Source: Cystobacter fuscus DSM 2262
Lineage (GTDB): Bacteria > Myxococcota > Myxococcia > Myxococcales > Myxococcaceae
DNA: 64,000 bases
Assembly (NCBI RefSeq): GCF_000335475.2
Contig: NZ_ANAH02000011.1
Location: 310,001 to 374,000, forward strand
Direction of reading: 5' to 3'
Made by a program: the position numbers and the translations under genes. Shown here one piece after another: positions 24,081-33,226 of the stretch. How positions within the stretch are numbered: the first letter of the stretch is position 1; the number at the start of each line of letters is the position of its first letter. The notes under the pieces are model-generated. The model was not told the DNA's origin, did not search any database, and saw nothing but the letters and a program-made list of their open reading frames with translations.

Positions 24081-25175
24081 TCAGACAGGCTTGTTGAGAC
24101 GGGCGGCCTGGTAGAGAAGGTCCGCGCGGCTGTCGATGCCCAGCTTGGCGAGGAGGTTTCGCACGTGGGTCTTCACCGTGAGAAAGGACAGATCGAGCTC
24201 AATGGCGATCTGCTCGTTGGTCCAGTTGCGGAGCAGGCACGTCGCGATGGTGACCTCGCGGGGGGTGAGCTTGCGCTTCATCTCCGCGGGGAGCGGGATG
24301 GAGATGGGAATTTCGTGCATCAGGAGGGCCCATTTCCGGGGGCCATCGGGGGCGGGCAGTTCGATGAACCGGACCGTGCGATAGCCATCGGCGTGGAGGG
24401 AGACCCAGACGTTCTTGTCGAGCCGCGCATCTGGGGCCATGTCAACCAGGGCGTCCAGCCGCTCCTTGAGTGGGAGGGGGAGGCCGGAGGAGTGGAGGTC
24501 GGAAGGGGTGAACCACCTCTCCAGGAGGACGGCGGCGTGAGGAGAGCGCAGCACCTCGTGGTGGGGAGGCTCCACGACGAGGAAGGCGGTATCCGGGCGA
24601 CGGTAGAGCTCTTCGAGGAGATTCGTGCCGATGGTGATGTCCTGGACGTGGCCGCAGTTGCGGATGGAGTTCATCAGGTGCGCGGTGAAGCTGGCGAGGA
24701 CGGCGGCGTTCTGGGAGGAGTAGGCGCGTGGTCGGTGTCGGTAGAGCGCGAAGGCGCCGAAGGAGCCGGGGCGGATGGGAAGGAGGACGGCCATGATGTG
24801 CTCGAAGCGCGGCTCCAGCTCCCGGCTGCGTTGGTAGATGAGGGTTCGTTCATACTCCTTGCGGGAGAGAAGCTCCGAACTGCGGATGACCGTCTGGGGC
24901 CGGGCGAAGATGGGCGCCCGGAGGAAATCGTGGTCGATCAGGCCGGCATACTCCTCGAGGATGGGGATGCGATGGCCCGGGACGAGCCATTTGAAGTGGA
25001 GCGAATGCGTGACGTCCATGAGGCACAGGGCCATGGCGTCGGCCTGCGCGAGCTCGAGGAGGTGCGGGCGAACGGCTTCGAGCGCCTGGGGGAGGGACAG
25101 CGAGCTGTTGAGGGCCGCGAGGGCCGTCTCCCTGAGCATGAGTTTATCGGCATTGAGTTTCATTGCACTGAACAT
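24081..25175 (-). CDS. LuxR-family transcriptional regulator
   Basis: A 364-residue protein. The last 65 residues are a LuxR/FixJ helix-turn-helix (LTPREVTIATCLLRNWTNEQIAIELDLS..VKTHVRNLLAKLGIDSR). The N-terminal 290 residues lack a receiver Asp and look like a GAF/PAS-type sensing region of unknown ligand. The start may be at 25175 or at the ATG at 25163. It converges on the acyltransferase/HDO-like pair, so it may regulate or respond to that product. I cannot tell whether the N terminus resembles an autoinducer-binding domain. Confidence 0.85.
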   Translation of the reverse strand: MFSAMKLNADKLMLRETALAALNSSLSLPQALEAVRPHLLELAQADAMALCLMDVTHSLHFKWLVPGHRIPILEEYAGLIDHDFLRAPIFARPQTVIRSSELLSRKEYERTLIYQRSRELEPRFEHIMAVLLPIRPGSFGAFALYRHRPRAYSSQNAAVLASFTAHLMNSIRNCGHVQDITIGTNLLEELYRRPDTAFLVVEPPHHEVLRSPHAAVLLERWFTPSDLHSSGLPLPLKERLDALVDMAPDARLDKNVWVSLHADGYRTVRFIELPAPDGPRKWALLMHEIPISIPLPAEMKRKLTPREVTIATCLLRNWTNEQIAIELDLSFLTVKTHVRNLLAKLGIDSRADLLYQAARLNKPV

Positions 25176-25396
25176 CCACCCTCCCGGGTCAGGCCATCCT
25201 GTGGGGTTGTATGTGACGACCTACCATCCATAGCCACGACTTGAAGACCTGGCTCTTACTCTGCAGAGGTATTGACCGGGCAGGGGCGCATCTCCAACAG
25301 GTGATGTGCATGCCTACCCACCTTTCCTCCAGAAGGGCACCGGTCTACCAGGCCGTCACGGCTGAAAGCTCGCGGAGGCGGACCTAGCGTTGAGGT

Positions 25397-26851
25397 GTGC
25401 CAGATTGGTTCCACGCCCCGGATTTCTGGATCGCGCGGCTTGTCCTCCAGCGCGGCCTGGGGCTCGCCTACCTGATTGCCTTCCTGGTCGCGCTGGAGCA
25501 GTTCCGCCCATTGCTCGGTGAGCGGGGTCTGCTTCCCGTGCCGCGGTTCATCGCCAGGGTTCGCTTCCGCGACGCGCCCAGCCTGTTTCACTTCCGCTAC
25601 TCTGATCGCCTGCTGGTCGTCGTCGCGCTCGCGGGCATCCTCGTGTCGCTCACGATCGTCCTGGGGCTGCCGGATGCCTGGCCGGTGCCGCTCACGATGG
25701 CGGCGTGGCTCGTGCTCTGGGCGCTCTACCTCTCCATCGTCAATGTCGGACAGACGTTCTACGCCTTCGGCTGGGAATCGCTGCTCCTCGAGGCGGGCTT
25801 CCTCGCCGCGTTCCTCGGCCCGGCTTGGAGCGCGGTGCCCGCGCCGATCCTCTGGCTGTTCCGGTGGCTGCTGTTCCGCGTGGAGTTCGGGGCCGGGCTC
25901 ATCAAGATGCGGGGTGACCCCTGCTGGCGTGATCTCACCTGCCTCCACTACCACCATGAGACGCAGCCGATGCCGAACCCTCTCTCCTGGTACTTTCACC
26001 ACCTGCCCGGGCCACTGCACCGGCTCGAGGTTCTCGGCAGCCACTTCGTCCAGCTCGTCGCGCCGCTCCTGCTTTTCTTCCCGCAGCCGATCGCCTCCTT
26101 CGCGGGGCTGGTGATTGTCATCACTCAGGCCTGGCTCATGCTGAGCGGTAACTTCTCGTGGCTCAACGTCGTGACCCTCGTGCTCGCCGCCTCGGCGTTC
26201 GACGATGCCGCACTCGCACGCGTTCTACCCCTCGAGAGGGCCGGCACCACGGTGGTGGCCTGGCACGACGGTCTGGTCATCGCGGTCACCGCGCTCGTCG
26301 TCGTGCTCTCGTACCGTCCCGCGCGCAACCTCTTCTCGCGGGAGCAGATCATGAACGCCAGCTTCGATCCACTCCACCTCGTGAACACGTACGGTGCCTT
26401 TGGCAGTATCACGCGCGAGCGCTACGAGATCGTTCTCGAGGGCACCCACGACGAGCGTCTCACGCCGGACACGGAGTGGCGTGAATATGAATTCCGAGGC
26501 AAGCCGACCGATCCGAAGCGGCGCCCGTCACAATGGGCGCCGTACCACCTGCGGCTCGATTGGCTCATGTGGTTCGCCGCGCTGTCGCCACGGTATGCGC
26601 CCAGGTGGTTCCCGCCGTTCGTGGAGAAACTCCTGGAGAACGACCCGGCGACCCTCCGCCTGTTGAGGCACAACCCCTTCGCGGATCGCCCGCCGCGCGC
26701 GATCCGTGCGGTCCTGTACCGCTACCGCTTCACGACCTGGAAGGAGCGGCGCGACACGGGCGCGTGGTGGACGCGCACGCGCCTGGGCGAGTACCTCCCG
26801 CCCATGGCGCTCAGCGGCGAGGACCAGGACTGGGTGTCAGACGATTCGTAG
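25397..26851 (+). CDS. Lipase maturation factor family membrane protein (LMF1-like)
   Basis: A 484-residue multi-pass membrane protein starting at a GTG preceded by TGAGG. The blocks RGLGLAYLIAFLVALEQFRPLLGERGLLPVP, GWESLLLEAGFLAAFL and FGAGLIKMRGDPCWRDLTCLHYHHETQPMPNP are diagnostic of the LMF1/DUF1222 family, which in animals assists lipase folding in the ER. The bacterial role is unknown. The C-terminal third (YEIVLEGTHD, WREYEFRGKP) is the expected soluble domain. The last codons (VSDDS) are formed by a copy of the dispersed GTGTCAGAC element. Confidence 0.88.
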   Translation: MPDWFHAPDFWIARLVLQRGLGLAYLIAFLVALEQFRPLLGERGLLPVPRFIARVRFRDAPSLFHFRYSDRLLVVVALAGILVSLTIVLGLPDAWPVPLTMAAWLVLWALYLSIVNVGQTFYAFGWESLLLEAGFLAAFLGPAWSAVPAPILWLFRWLLFRVEFGAGLIKMRGDPCWRDLTCLHYHHETQPMPNPLSWYFHHLPGPLHRLEVLGSHFVQLVAPLLLFFPQPIASFAGLVIVITQAWLMLSGNFSWLNVVTLVLAASAFDDAALARVLPLERAGTTVVAWHDGLVIAVTALVVVLSYRPARNLFSREQIMNASFDPLHLVNTYGAFGSITRERYEIVLEGTHDERLTPDTEWREYEFRGKPTDPKRRPSQWAPYHLRLDWLMWFAALSPRYAPRWFPPFVEKLLENDPATLRLLRHNPFADRPPRAIRAVLYRYRFTTWKERRDTGAWWTRTRLGEYLPPMALSGEDQDWVSDDS

Positions 26852-26885
26852 GGGAAGAGGTGTCGGAACGAGTTCTTTGACACCT
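26832..26885. repeat. Dispersed GGTGTCAGAC element, copy E, plus an inverted pair
   Basis: GGTGTCAGACGATTCGTAG (26833-26851) overlaps the end of the LMF gene. Just after it, AGGTGTC (26858-26864) and GACACCT (26879-26885) form an inverted repeat with a 14-nt spacer, which could act as a terminator between the LMF gene and the converging DUF6600 gene. Confidence 0.6.
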
Positions 26886-26895
26886 TCCCGGAGAC

Positions 26896-27984
26896 TCACT
26901 TCTGCACGGGCGTCGCCGCATGGGTTTTAGGAGGCTCCGCCGGAGCGGAAGGCGGAGGCGGCGCGGGTGGAGGGGGCGGCGCCCCGATGGGAGTGGCCGC
27001 ATGGGTTTTAGGAGGCTCCGCCGGAGAGGGAGGCGTTGCCGGCGCCACCGTGGGAGGCGGAGGGTGCACCACCGGAGGCGGCTGGATGGGCTCGGGCCGG
27101 GAGGGCTCCGTGATGGGCGTCGCCGCATGGTCCGGAGACGCGAAAGGCGTTGGCTCGCGGTCCCCGCTCCGCCACGAGGGAGATGACTCACGCGGCACGG
27201 GAGGCGCGAGGCGCCCCTGCGACCGGGAGCGAGGCGGGCCGCCGCGGTGCACCTGTCCAGAAGGCGGCTGGGGTGCCTCTCCCGGGCGGGGAGGACGCAT
27301 CGTCGTGCGCGGGACGGAAACGCCCGTGGCCTCATGTACTCGCGAGGGATCCGGACCCTGGTTCCAAGGGCCGCCCGAACGGGAACCCCGGTCCTGGATC
27401 GGCGAGGCGTGATGGTACGCCCTCTGCGCGCGCTCCCTCGGCAGCCGGTAGATATAGACGTTGGGCTGGATGAAGTCCCGCTCGCTCACGAAGGTCCAGG
27501 AGGGCTCCACGGCGAGGCCCGGAGGCGGGAGGGGAGCCCAGCCGATGTGGCCATCGCCCGAGCGCCAATCCACCCAGGCGGGAGCCCAGTCCGTGTCGGG
27601 CACCCAGACCCAGCCGTATTCAGACGACAGGAACCAGCGCCCGTAGTGGAACGGCGCCCAGCCCCAGTCCCACTGGGACACGAAGGTCCAGCCCTCGTCG
27701 CTGTACACCCACTGGCCGCCCGTGGCGTAGGGGACGAAGTCCGGGCCCACCACCGAAGGGGACGGTTGCCAGACCAGCCCCACGCCGGGGAGGGCGAGCC
27801 ACTGCCCGTACGGCGCGAGCTCGTCGATGAAGGACTCCGTGCCGCTCATGCTCATGCCCGAGGGACTCGTGCGCGGGGAGACCGCCTCGGCCTCCGGGGT
27901 GATGCAGCCGGAGTTCACGGAGGGCAGGCCGCAGAGGCCGCTCACCGCGAGTAGCCAGGTGAGGGGTTTCCTGTGCGGGCGCAT
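26896..27984 (-). CDS. DUF6600-type secreted protein with Trp-rich repeats and a Pro-rich tail
   Basis: A 362-residue exported protein, probably a lipoprotein (Cys after VNSG). Residues about 50-165 are Trp/Tyr-rich repeats (YGQWLALPG, GWTFVSQWDWGWAPFHYGRW, YGWVWVPDTDWAPAWVDWR, HIGWAPLPPP) typical of the DUF6600/WXXGXW family. The rest is low-complexity Pro/Ser/Ala, with the unit AEPPKTHAATP occurring twice near the C terminus, encoded by near-identical DNA repeats at about 26917-26947 and 26991-27021. An envelope role is likely; the function is unknown. Confidence 0.82.
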   Translation of the reverse strand: MRPHRKPLTWLLAVSGLCGLPSVNSGCITPEAEAVSPRTSPSGMSMSGTESFIDELAPYGQWLALPGVGLVWQPSPSVVGPDFVPYATGGQWVYSDEGWTFVSQWDWGWAPFHYGRWFLSSEYGWVWVPDTDWAPAWVDWRSGDGHIGWAPLPPPGLAVEPSWTFVSERDFIQPNVYIYRLPRERAQRAYHHASPIQDRGSRSGGPWNQGPDPSRVHEATGVSVPRTTMRPPRPGEAPQPPSGQVHRGGPPRSRSQGRLAPPVPRESSPSWRSGDREPTPFASPDHAATPITEPSRPEPIQPPPVVHPPPPTVAPATPPSPAEPPKTHAATPIGAPPPPPAPPPPSAPAEPPKTHAATPVQK

Positions 27985-28222
27985 GGACAGGCTCCTGGTG
28001 CGATGGTCTCCACTTCAAAGTGTGTACGGTGGGGTGGGCCAGGGATGGATGCGCGCCCTGTCTTCGAGCGCCGGATGCAACCCAGGCAGGAGGCCTGTTG
28101 AGGGAGTGGGCTGGTGTGGAGAGGTCGAGGCGGGCCGCTGAAGGCGGCCGGCCGAGTGGTGCGTCAGGCCGGTGGAGAGGCCGCGCAGTCCCCTTGGGGG
28201 ACGCGAACCGGGACCTCATTCG

Positions 28223-28251
28223 CCAGCTTGCTCGAATCACAAGCAAGCTGG
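28223..28251. promoter_or_regulatory. Perfect 10-bp hairpin upstream of a small lipoprotein gene
   Basis: The arms CCAGCTTGCT and AGCAAGCTGG flank the 9-nt loop CGAATCACA. It lies in the 440-bp gap 27985-28424, otherwise without recognisable genes, about 170 bp before the small lipoprotein start. It could be an operator or an RNA hairpin. Confidence 0.5.
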
Positions 28252-28424
28252 TGAGCCTCACACCGCGTCAAGCTTCAGCCCCGGCGGGAACAAGGTTCAC
28301 GGCTTGATTCATGAGAGCGGTTAAAGTATGTTTTACCCACTTGCGCGGGCCTCCTCTTCCGTGGGAGCCAGCCCTCAGGTGCCGCCACGCGAGCACCCTC
28401 CAGCGCATACGTGAAAGAACTCCC

Positions 28425-28757
28425 ATGAATCGTCGCATCATCATCGCGTCCCTGATGGCTGTCGTTGCACTCAGCACGGGCTGTGGCCCCCTCGATGAGC
28501 AGAATGCTCCTCCCTCGGAGCAGCAGAAGACCGAGGCCAATGTCCCCTCGTTCAAGGAGGCCATTCAGGGCGTGAACGGGAATGGGGATTGCTGCAAGGC
28601 GTGGTGCAACAATGGTGCGGCCTGGCTCCGCATCGGGAACAAGGAGAAGACCCAGGGCTGCGCCGAGTGGGCCGACGATGCGTGCCGTCGCCGCGGCTAC
28701 TACCTGAACGATGCCGTGTGGGGCAGTTGCAACGAGTCTGGCGTGCTCTGGCTGTAA
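28425..28757 (+). CDS. Small Cys-rich lipoprotein
   Basis: A 110-residue lipoprotein (lipobox STGC, Cys20). The mature part has a Gln/Glu linker and then a compact domain with six cysteines (GDCCKAWCNN, GCAEW, ACRRRG, GSCNES), enough for three disulfides. I do not recognise the family. The spacing recalls small secreted disulfide-rich proteins. The start is the ATG at 28425 because it begins the signal peptide. No operon partner is seen. Confidence 0.72.
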   Translation: MNRRIIIASLMAVVALSTGCGPLDEQNAPPSEQQKTEANVPSFKEAIQGVNGNGDCCKAWCNNGAAWLRIGNKEKTQGCAEWADDACRRRGYYLNDAVWGSCNESGVLWL

Positions 28758-28846
28758 TACGCGCGGAGCAAGCAACCCCCTTCACATCACGGAGCCCCAC
28801 CGAACTCCCGGAGAGGGCTCGCCTGGCGCCCCGATGTGCCGCCCGC

Positions 28847-31486
28847 CTATCTGTCGGGCTGGCCCGGCCAGGATAGGATCTCGACGTACCCTTCCGTTCC
28901 ATGCACACGGATACGTTGCCCATCCTGGATCAGCCTGGTCGCCTGCTCCACGCCGACGACGGCCGGCAAGCCGTATTCCCGGGCGATCACCGCGCCATGG
29001 GTCATCAGTCCCCCCACCTCGGTCACCAGGCCCTTGATGGACACGAACAAGGGTGTCCAGCTCGGGTCCGTGAAGGAGGTGACCAGGATATCCCCCGCTT
29101 CGAGATCAGCGTCGGCCATGTCCAGGAGGACGCGGGCTCGTCCCTCCACCACGCCCGAGGAGACCGGTAGACCAACGATGGCTCCGGCGGGGAGATCGGC
29201 TCGTTTGTACGCACCCGCGACGATTTCACCATCGGACGTGATGACCCGCGGTGGCGTCAGCTTCCGGTATCGTTCGTGCTCGTCCTTTCGCCGGCTGACG
29301 ATCTGGCCATCCAACTGGTTCGTGCGCACGACTTCGCGAAGCTCCTGGAAGGTGAGATAGTAGATATCTTCCTTTTCATGGATCACGTGGGCCTGCACGA
29401 GCCGATCGGCTTCCTTCAGCAAGGCCTGCTTGCAGAGGAAGTAGTGATTGACGATGAAGTATTTCGGGTACTCACGGTAGCCGATGAAGTTCCGGAGTCG
29501 GCTGATCATCCGTTGCGCTTCTCCGGCTTTTTGCTCCCCATCCGGCAATTGCTTCAATCGCGCCAGGAGTTCCTGTTCCTTCTTCGAGGCCTCCTGCCGC
29601 CCCTGCTCGAACTTCCGGCTGCTGGCCCCGGGCTCGAAGGCCTTGATGTTGCCGAGGATCAAGGGGACGAGGGTCGTGGGTCTTTCGCGCCAACGCGTCC
29701 TCGTCACATCGATTTCCCCGACGCATCGCATGCCGAATTTGTCGAGATAAGCGGAGATGGCGTCGTGGGCTGCCTGTCCACCCTCCAACCGGGCCAGACC
29801 CTCCAAGAAGCCCTCATCCTTGGCAGTTCGCAGGTACTCGACCACCTCCGGATGAGGCCGGATCGCGTCCGCGACGTCCAGCAGCGCCAGCCCCATTTCC
29901 GAGGTGATGTTGTTCGGCACGGATTGAGAGAGGGTGTCCGCGGCGTTCTTCTCGCCCAACCACGCCATCATCTTCTCGTTGATCCAAGACGAAGCGTTCA
30001 TGCCTGCCATGATCACGCTGAAGCTCCGTGGTTCGAGCAAGCTCTGCCTCAAGTGCTGAATGTCTTCCAGGATGAAATCCAGTAATTCCGTTCCGGATTT
30101 CGTTTGGATGTTCCGCTTCAGCGCTTCGATCGACGTCTGGCTGCGCGCGATCAAATCGGCGACGATCGCCGGATCGTCGTCGATAGGCGGGTGGGCACCC
30201 GCGGGCGACATCCCTGGCTTGCCTTGCGCGGGACCCGGTGCGGGTGGAGCCGCGGGCGCCGGTTCGATGAAATCGCCCCGCTCGATGAGGGTCATGAGGG
30301 CGTCCTTGATGAGCGGATCGGATCGGCCCAGGACATCCAACAGGACGCCCCGGCTGGCCGGTGAAGCCAGCTCCTTCGAGACATCGACGAACAACCTCCC
30401 ACCCGCCGCATACATGGGACGAGCGGCGGTCAACTGCCACAAGGACAGCCCCAAGGGCTTCATGGGGTCGGTCATCATTTGTTGATGGCCGACGGAGATG
30501 AAGACGTGATTGCCTCGATCACCCACCTCCGGGATGGGGTACAGGGTCGTGATGGGCCGGCTCTGGACGATGTAGAACGCGTCGTCGACCAGGCACCATT
30601 CGATGTCCTGGGGATGACCGAAGTGCCCTTCAATCAGCCTGCCCTGGCGCTCGAGCCGCACGATCTGCTCATCCGTCAGCACGGGGCTGTTCCGCCGCTC
30701 GGGCTCGATCGCCCGTTCCCGCGTACCGCCATCCGCCAGGGCCCAGGTCGCCAGCTTCTTGGTGGCGACCGTCTTCTCGGTGACCTGGCCGTTGCGCACC
30801 TTGTAGCCATCGGCGTTCACCAGGCCGGAGACCAAGGCCTCACCGAGGCCAAAGACAGCCTCGATGGATGACACCTTCCGGTTCGAGGTCACGGGCTCGG
30901 CCGTGAACAAGGTTCCGGCCGCCCGCGGGACGACCATCTTCTGCACCACCACCGCCATGTGGACCTTGCGGTGGTCGAAGCCGTGTCGAAGGCGGTAGGT
31001 GACCGCCCGCTCGGTAAAGAGCGACGCCCAGCACCGGCTGACGTGCGCCAGGATCGCCGGCTTCCCGATGACGTTCAGGTACGTGTCCTGTTGGCCCGCG
31101 AAGGACGCCGTCGGCAAATCCTCCGCCGTCGCGCTGGACCGGACGGCATAGGCGGCTTGCTCGCCAAGCCTGGAAAGAAAGTGGGTGATCTCTTCCTGAA
31201 CGTCTTCAGGGATGGCCAGCCCTTCGATGAGCGTGCGGAGCTCCGCGCTGAGCTCCCGGATTCCATCCCGGTCTTCCGCCTTCAGACGCGACAACCGATC
31301 GAGCCATCCGCCCATCGTCGGCGCTTCTCCCAGGATCCGCTTGAAGGCTTCGGTCGAAACGCAAAAGCCATCCGGCACGCGAATCCCTTCCAGCCTGGAA
31401 AGCTCCCCCAGGCTCGCGCCTTTCCCCCCGACAACCAGGATTCGGGTTCGGTCGACCTCCCGGAAATCAAGCACGTAAGCCCTCAT
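28847..31486 (-). CDS. rph: Rifamycin phosphotransferase-like enzyme (PEP-synthase superfamily)
   Basis: An 879-residue protein. The start at 31486 has a strong GGGAGGTGAAGG ribosome site. The order is: ATP-grasp-like domain at residues 1-320 (VVGGKGASLGEL, AVRSSATAEDLPTASFAGQQ, DIEWCLVDDAFYIVQSRPITTLYP), a central helical domain (beginning HVFISVGHQQMMTDPMKPLG) and a C-terminal swivelling domain with the phospho-His in TEVGGLMTHGAVIAREYG (about His830). There is no PEP-binding TIM barrel, which separates it from PEP synthase and PPDK. Length, order and the GHQQMMTDPMKPLG block match rifampicin phosphotransferases, which inactivate the drug using ATP. Confidence 0.85.
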   Translation of the reverse strand: MRAYVLDFREVDRTRILVVGGKGASLGELSRLEGIRVPDGFCVSTEAFKRILGEAPTMGGWLDRLSRLKAEDRDGIRELSAELRTLIEGLAIPEDVQEEITHFLSRLGEQAAYAVRSSATAEDLPTASFAGQQDTYLNVIGKPAILAHVSRCWASLFTERAVTYRLRHGFDHRKVHMAVVVQKMVVPRAAGTLFTAEPVTSNRKVSSIEAVFGLGEALVSGLVNADGYKVRNGQVTEKTVATKKLATWALADGGTRERAIEPERRNSPVLTDEQIVRLERQGRLIEGHFGHPQDIEWCLVDDAFYIVQSRPITTLYPIPEVGDRGNHVFISVGHQQMMTDPMKPLGLSLWQLTAARPMYAAGGRLFVDVSKELASPASRGVLLDVLGRSDPLIKDALMTLIERGDFIEPAPAAPPAPGPAQGKPGMSPAGAHPPIDDDPAIVADLIARSQTSIEALKRNIQTKSGTELLDFILEDIQHLRQSLLEPRSFSVIMAGMNASSWINEKMMAWLGEKNAADTLSQSVPNNITSEMGLALLDVADAIRPHPEVVEYLRTAKDEGFLEGLARLEGGQAAHDAISAYLDKFGMRCVGEIDVTRTRWRERPTTLVPLILGNIKAFEPGASSRKFEQGRQEASKKEQELLARLKQLPDGEQKAGEAQRMISRLRNFIGYREYPKYFIVNHYFLCKQALLKEADRLVQAHVIHEKEDIYYLTFQELREVVRTNQLDGQIVSRRKDEHERYRKLTPPRVITSDGEIVAGAYKRADLPAGAIVGLPVSSGVVEGRARVLLDMADADLEAGDILVTSFTDPSWTPLFVSIKGLVTEVGGLMTHGAVIAREYGLPAVVGVEQATRLIQDGQRIRVHGTEGYVEILSWPGQPDR

Positions 31487-31592
31487 CCCTTCACCTCCCT
31501 CATCGAAGGGCGCCACTATAGGCATGAGGGGGCTCGCGCGCCGCGCCCGGGTGTGTAGAGTCGTGCCCCCAACGAGGGGGAGAGAAGACCGC

Positions 31593-33191
31593 ATGCACGG
31601 ATTCGATGGAGCAGCTTCACGGGGGCTCGGACGCCTGTCGTCGCTCGCCATGGCCCTCTTCCTGGCGACAGGGTGTCCCGGGGAAGAAGACCCGCGGCCG
31701 ACACCCGCCAGCGCGGTGACCGTCCAAGGCCGGGTGACGTACGACTTCGTCCCGGCCACCTATTCACCGGTGACGGGCAGCGGCACGCTCGCCTTCGAGC
31801 AGACCGTCGTGAAGCCCGTGCGCGGCGCGGTCGTCCGGGTGTTGCAGGACTCGATCGTGCTCGCCACCGCGACCACCGACGAGGCAGGCAACTACCAGGT
31901 GTCGTACACCCCGGGCGCCAGTGGCCAGCTGCTCCTCGCGGTCCTCGCCAGGACGCTCACCCCGGCCATCCAGGTCGAGGACAACACGGACCAGGACGCC
32001 CTCTGGGCGCTCACCCAGGGCCTCTCCGCCACGGATGAGACCGTGAACCCGCACGCCACCCATGGCTGGACGGGCACGGGCTACACGGCCACCAGTCGCC
32101 TCGCGGCCCCCTTCGCCATCCTCGACTCCATGTACACCGCCTCGCGCGCGTTCCTGGCGGTCCGCCCCGTCACCCTCCCTCCCCTCAAGGTGAGCTGGAG
32201 CCCCAACAACGTCCCCCAGGAGGGGGATCCGGCGCGGGGCTTCATCACCACCTCGCGCTTCTCGGCGAGGGAGAACAAAATCTACATCCTGGGCAAGGCG
32301 GGCGTGGATACCGACGAGTTCGACTCCCACGTCATCGTCCACGAGTGGAGCCACTTCTTCGAGCAGAGCCTGTCGCGCGCGGACAATCCGGGCGGTACCC
32401 ATGGCGCGGGGGACGTGTTGGATCCGCGCGTCGCCTTTGGCGAGGGTTATGGCAACGCGCTCGCGTCGATGCTCCTGCCGGAGTCCATCTACGCGGACAC
32501 GGCCTGGCTCGGGCCCGGGGGAACCCTGAGCGCCTCCGGCTTCGATGCCGAGACCGAGCCGAGCCCCACGGATGATCCCCACCCCGGATCCTTCTCCGAG
32601 AGGAGCATCCAGCGCCTTCTCCATGATCTGTACGACAGCGGCACGAGCGAGGCACATGACCGGGTGACGGTGGACCTCGGAACGATCCACGACGTGCTGG
32701 TGGGCCCCCAGAAGACAACGGAGGCCATGACGACCATCGGCTCGTTCGTGGCCGGGCTCAAGGAGCAGCCGGGCGTGGACACGGCGGCGGTGGATGCCCT
32801 GCTCGCGCACTACGAGATCGGCCCCATCACCACGCCCTGGGGCGACGGGGACTCGAAGCTGAGCGGGATGTACACCCCGGTCAGCCTGCTTCCCTACGCC
32901 GGCAGCATCAACCTGGACGGCGGCTACGAGTTCAACACGTGGCAGCAGAACCGATACTTCGTGTTCTCGGGCAGTGGCGACCGGGTGACCGTGTCGGCTA
33001 CGTCCGATGACGACGTGGGCATCGCCGTCTACCACAAGGGCGCACGGGTGGCCGACGCGGACGAGAAACTCAGCGGCACGGAGACCTTCGACTTCCACGC
33101 CCAGACGGGCAGCCGCTATGTCGTGGTGCTGACGGGCTTCAAGTCGAGCCCGGGCCGCTACCCCGTCTCCCTCTCCATCACGAGCCCGTGA
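31593..33191 (+). CDS. Zinc metalloprotease-like lipoprotein with HEXXH motif
   Basis: A 532-residue lipoprotein (lipobox ATGC, Cys28), with the start set by GGGGGAGAGAAG upstream of 31593. Residues about 43-130 form a carboxypeptidase-regulatory-like beta-sandwich (VRGAVVRVLQDSIVLATATTDEAG). The catalytic region has HEWSHFFEQ (His250, Glu251, His254) and a downstream FGEGYGNALA with Glu284, a gluzincin-like third ligand. The C terminus (440-532) resembles a PPC domain. It diverges from rph over 106 bp and precedes another lipoprotein by 35 bp. The family name is uncertain. Confidence 0.78.
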   Translation: MHGFDGAASRGLGRLSSLAMALFLATGCPGEEDPRPTPASAVTVQGRVTYDFVPATYSPVTGSGTLAFEQTVVKPVRGAVVRVLQDSIVLATATTDEAGNYQVSYTPGASGQLLLAVLARTLTPAIQVEDNTDQDALWALTQGLSATDETVNPHATHGWTGTGYTATSRLAAPFAILDSMYTASRAFLAVRPVTLPPLKVSWSPNNVPQEGDPARGFITTSRFSARENKIYILGKAGVDTDEFDSHVIVHEWSHFFEQSLSRADNPGGTHGAGDVLDPRVAFGEGYGNALASMLLPESIYADTAWLGPGGTLSASGFDAETEPSPTDDPHPGSFSERSIQRLLHDLYDSGTSEAHDRVTVDLGTIHDVLVGPQKTTEAMTTIGSFVAGLKEQPGVDTAAVDALLAHYEIGPITTPWGDGDSKLSGMYTPVSLLPYAGSINLDGGYEFNTWQQNRYFVFSGSGDRVTVSATSDDDVGIAVYHKGARVADADEKLSGTETFDFHAQTGSRYVVVLTGFKSSPGRYPVSLSITSP

Positions 33192-33226
33192 CCGGGCGCG
33201 CCCCCCAACTAAGGACAGGACCACCG

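Noticed and set aside
28223-28251. The 10-bp hairpin as an intrinsic terminator
   Set aside because: No U tract follows, and the genes on both sides point away from it, so there is no transcript to end there.
28847-31759. A longer start for the rph-like gene
   Set aside because: The 91 extra residues read into the divergent promoter region, and the ATG at 31486 has an excellent ribosome site and the conserved N terminus.
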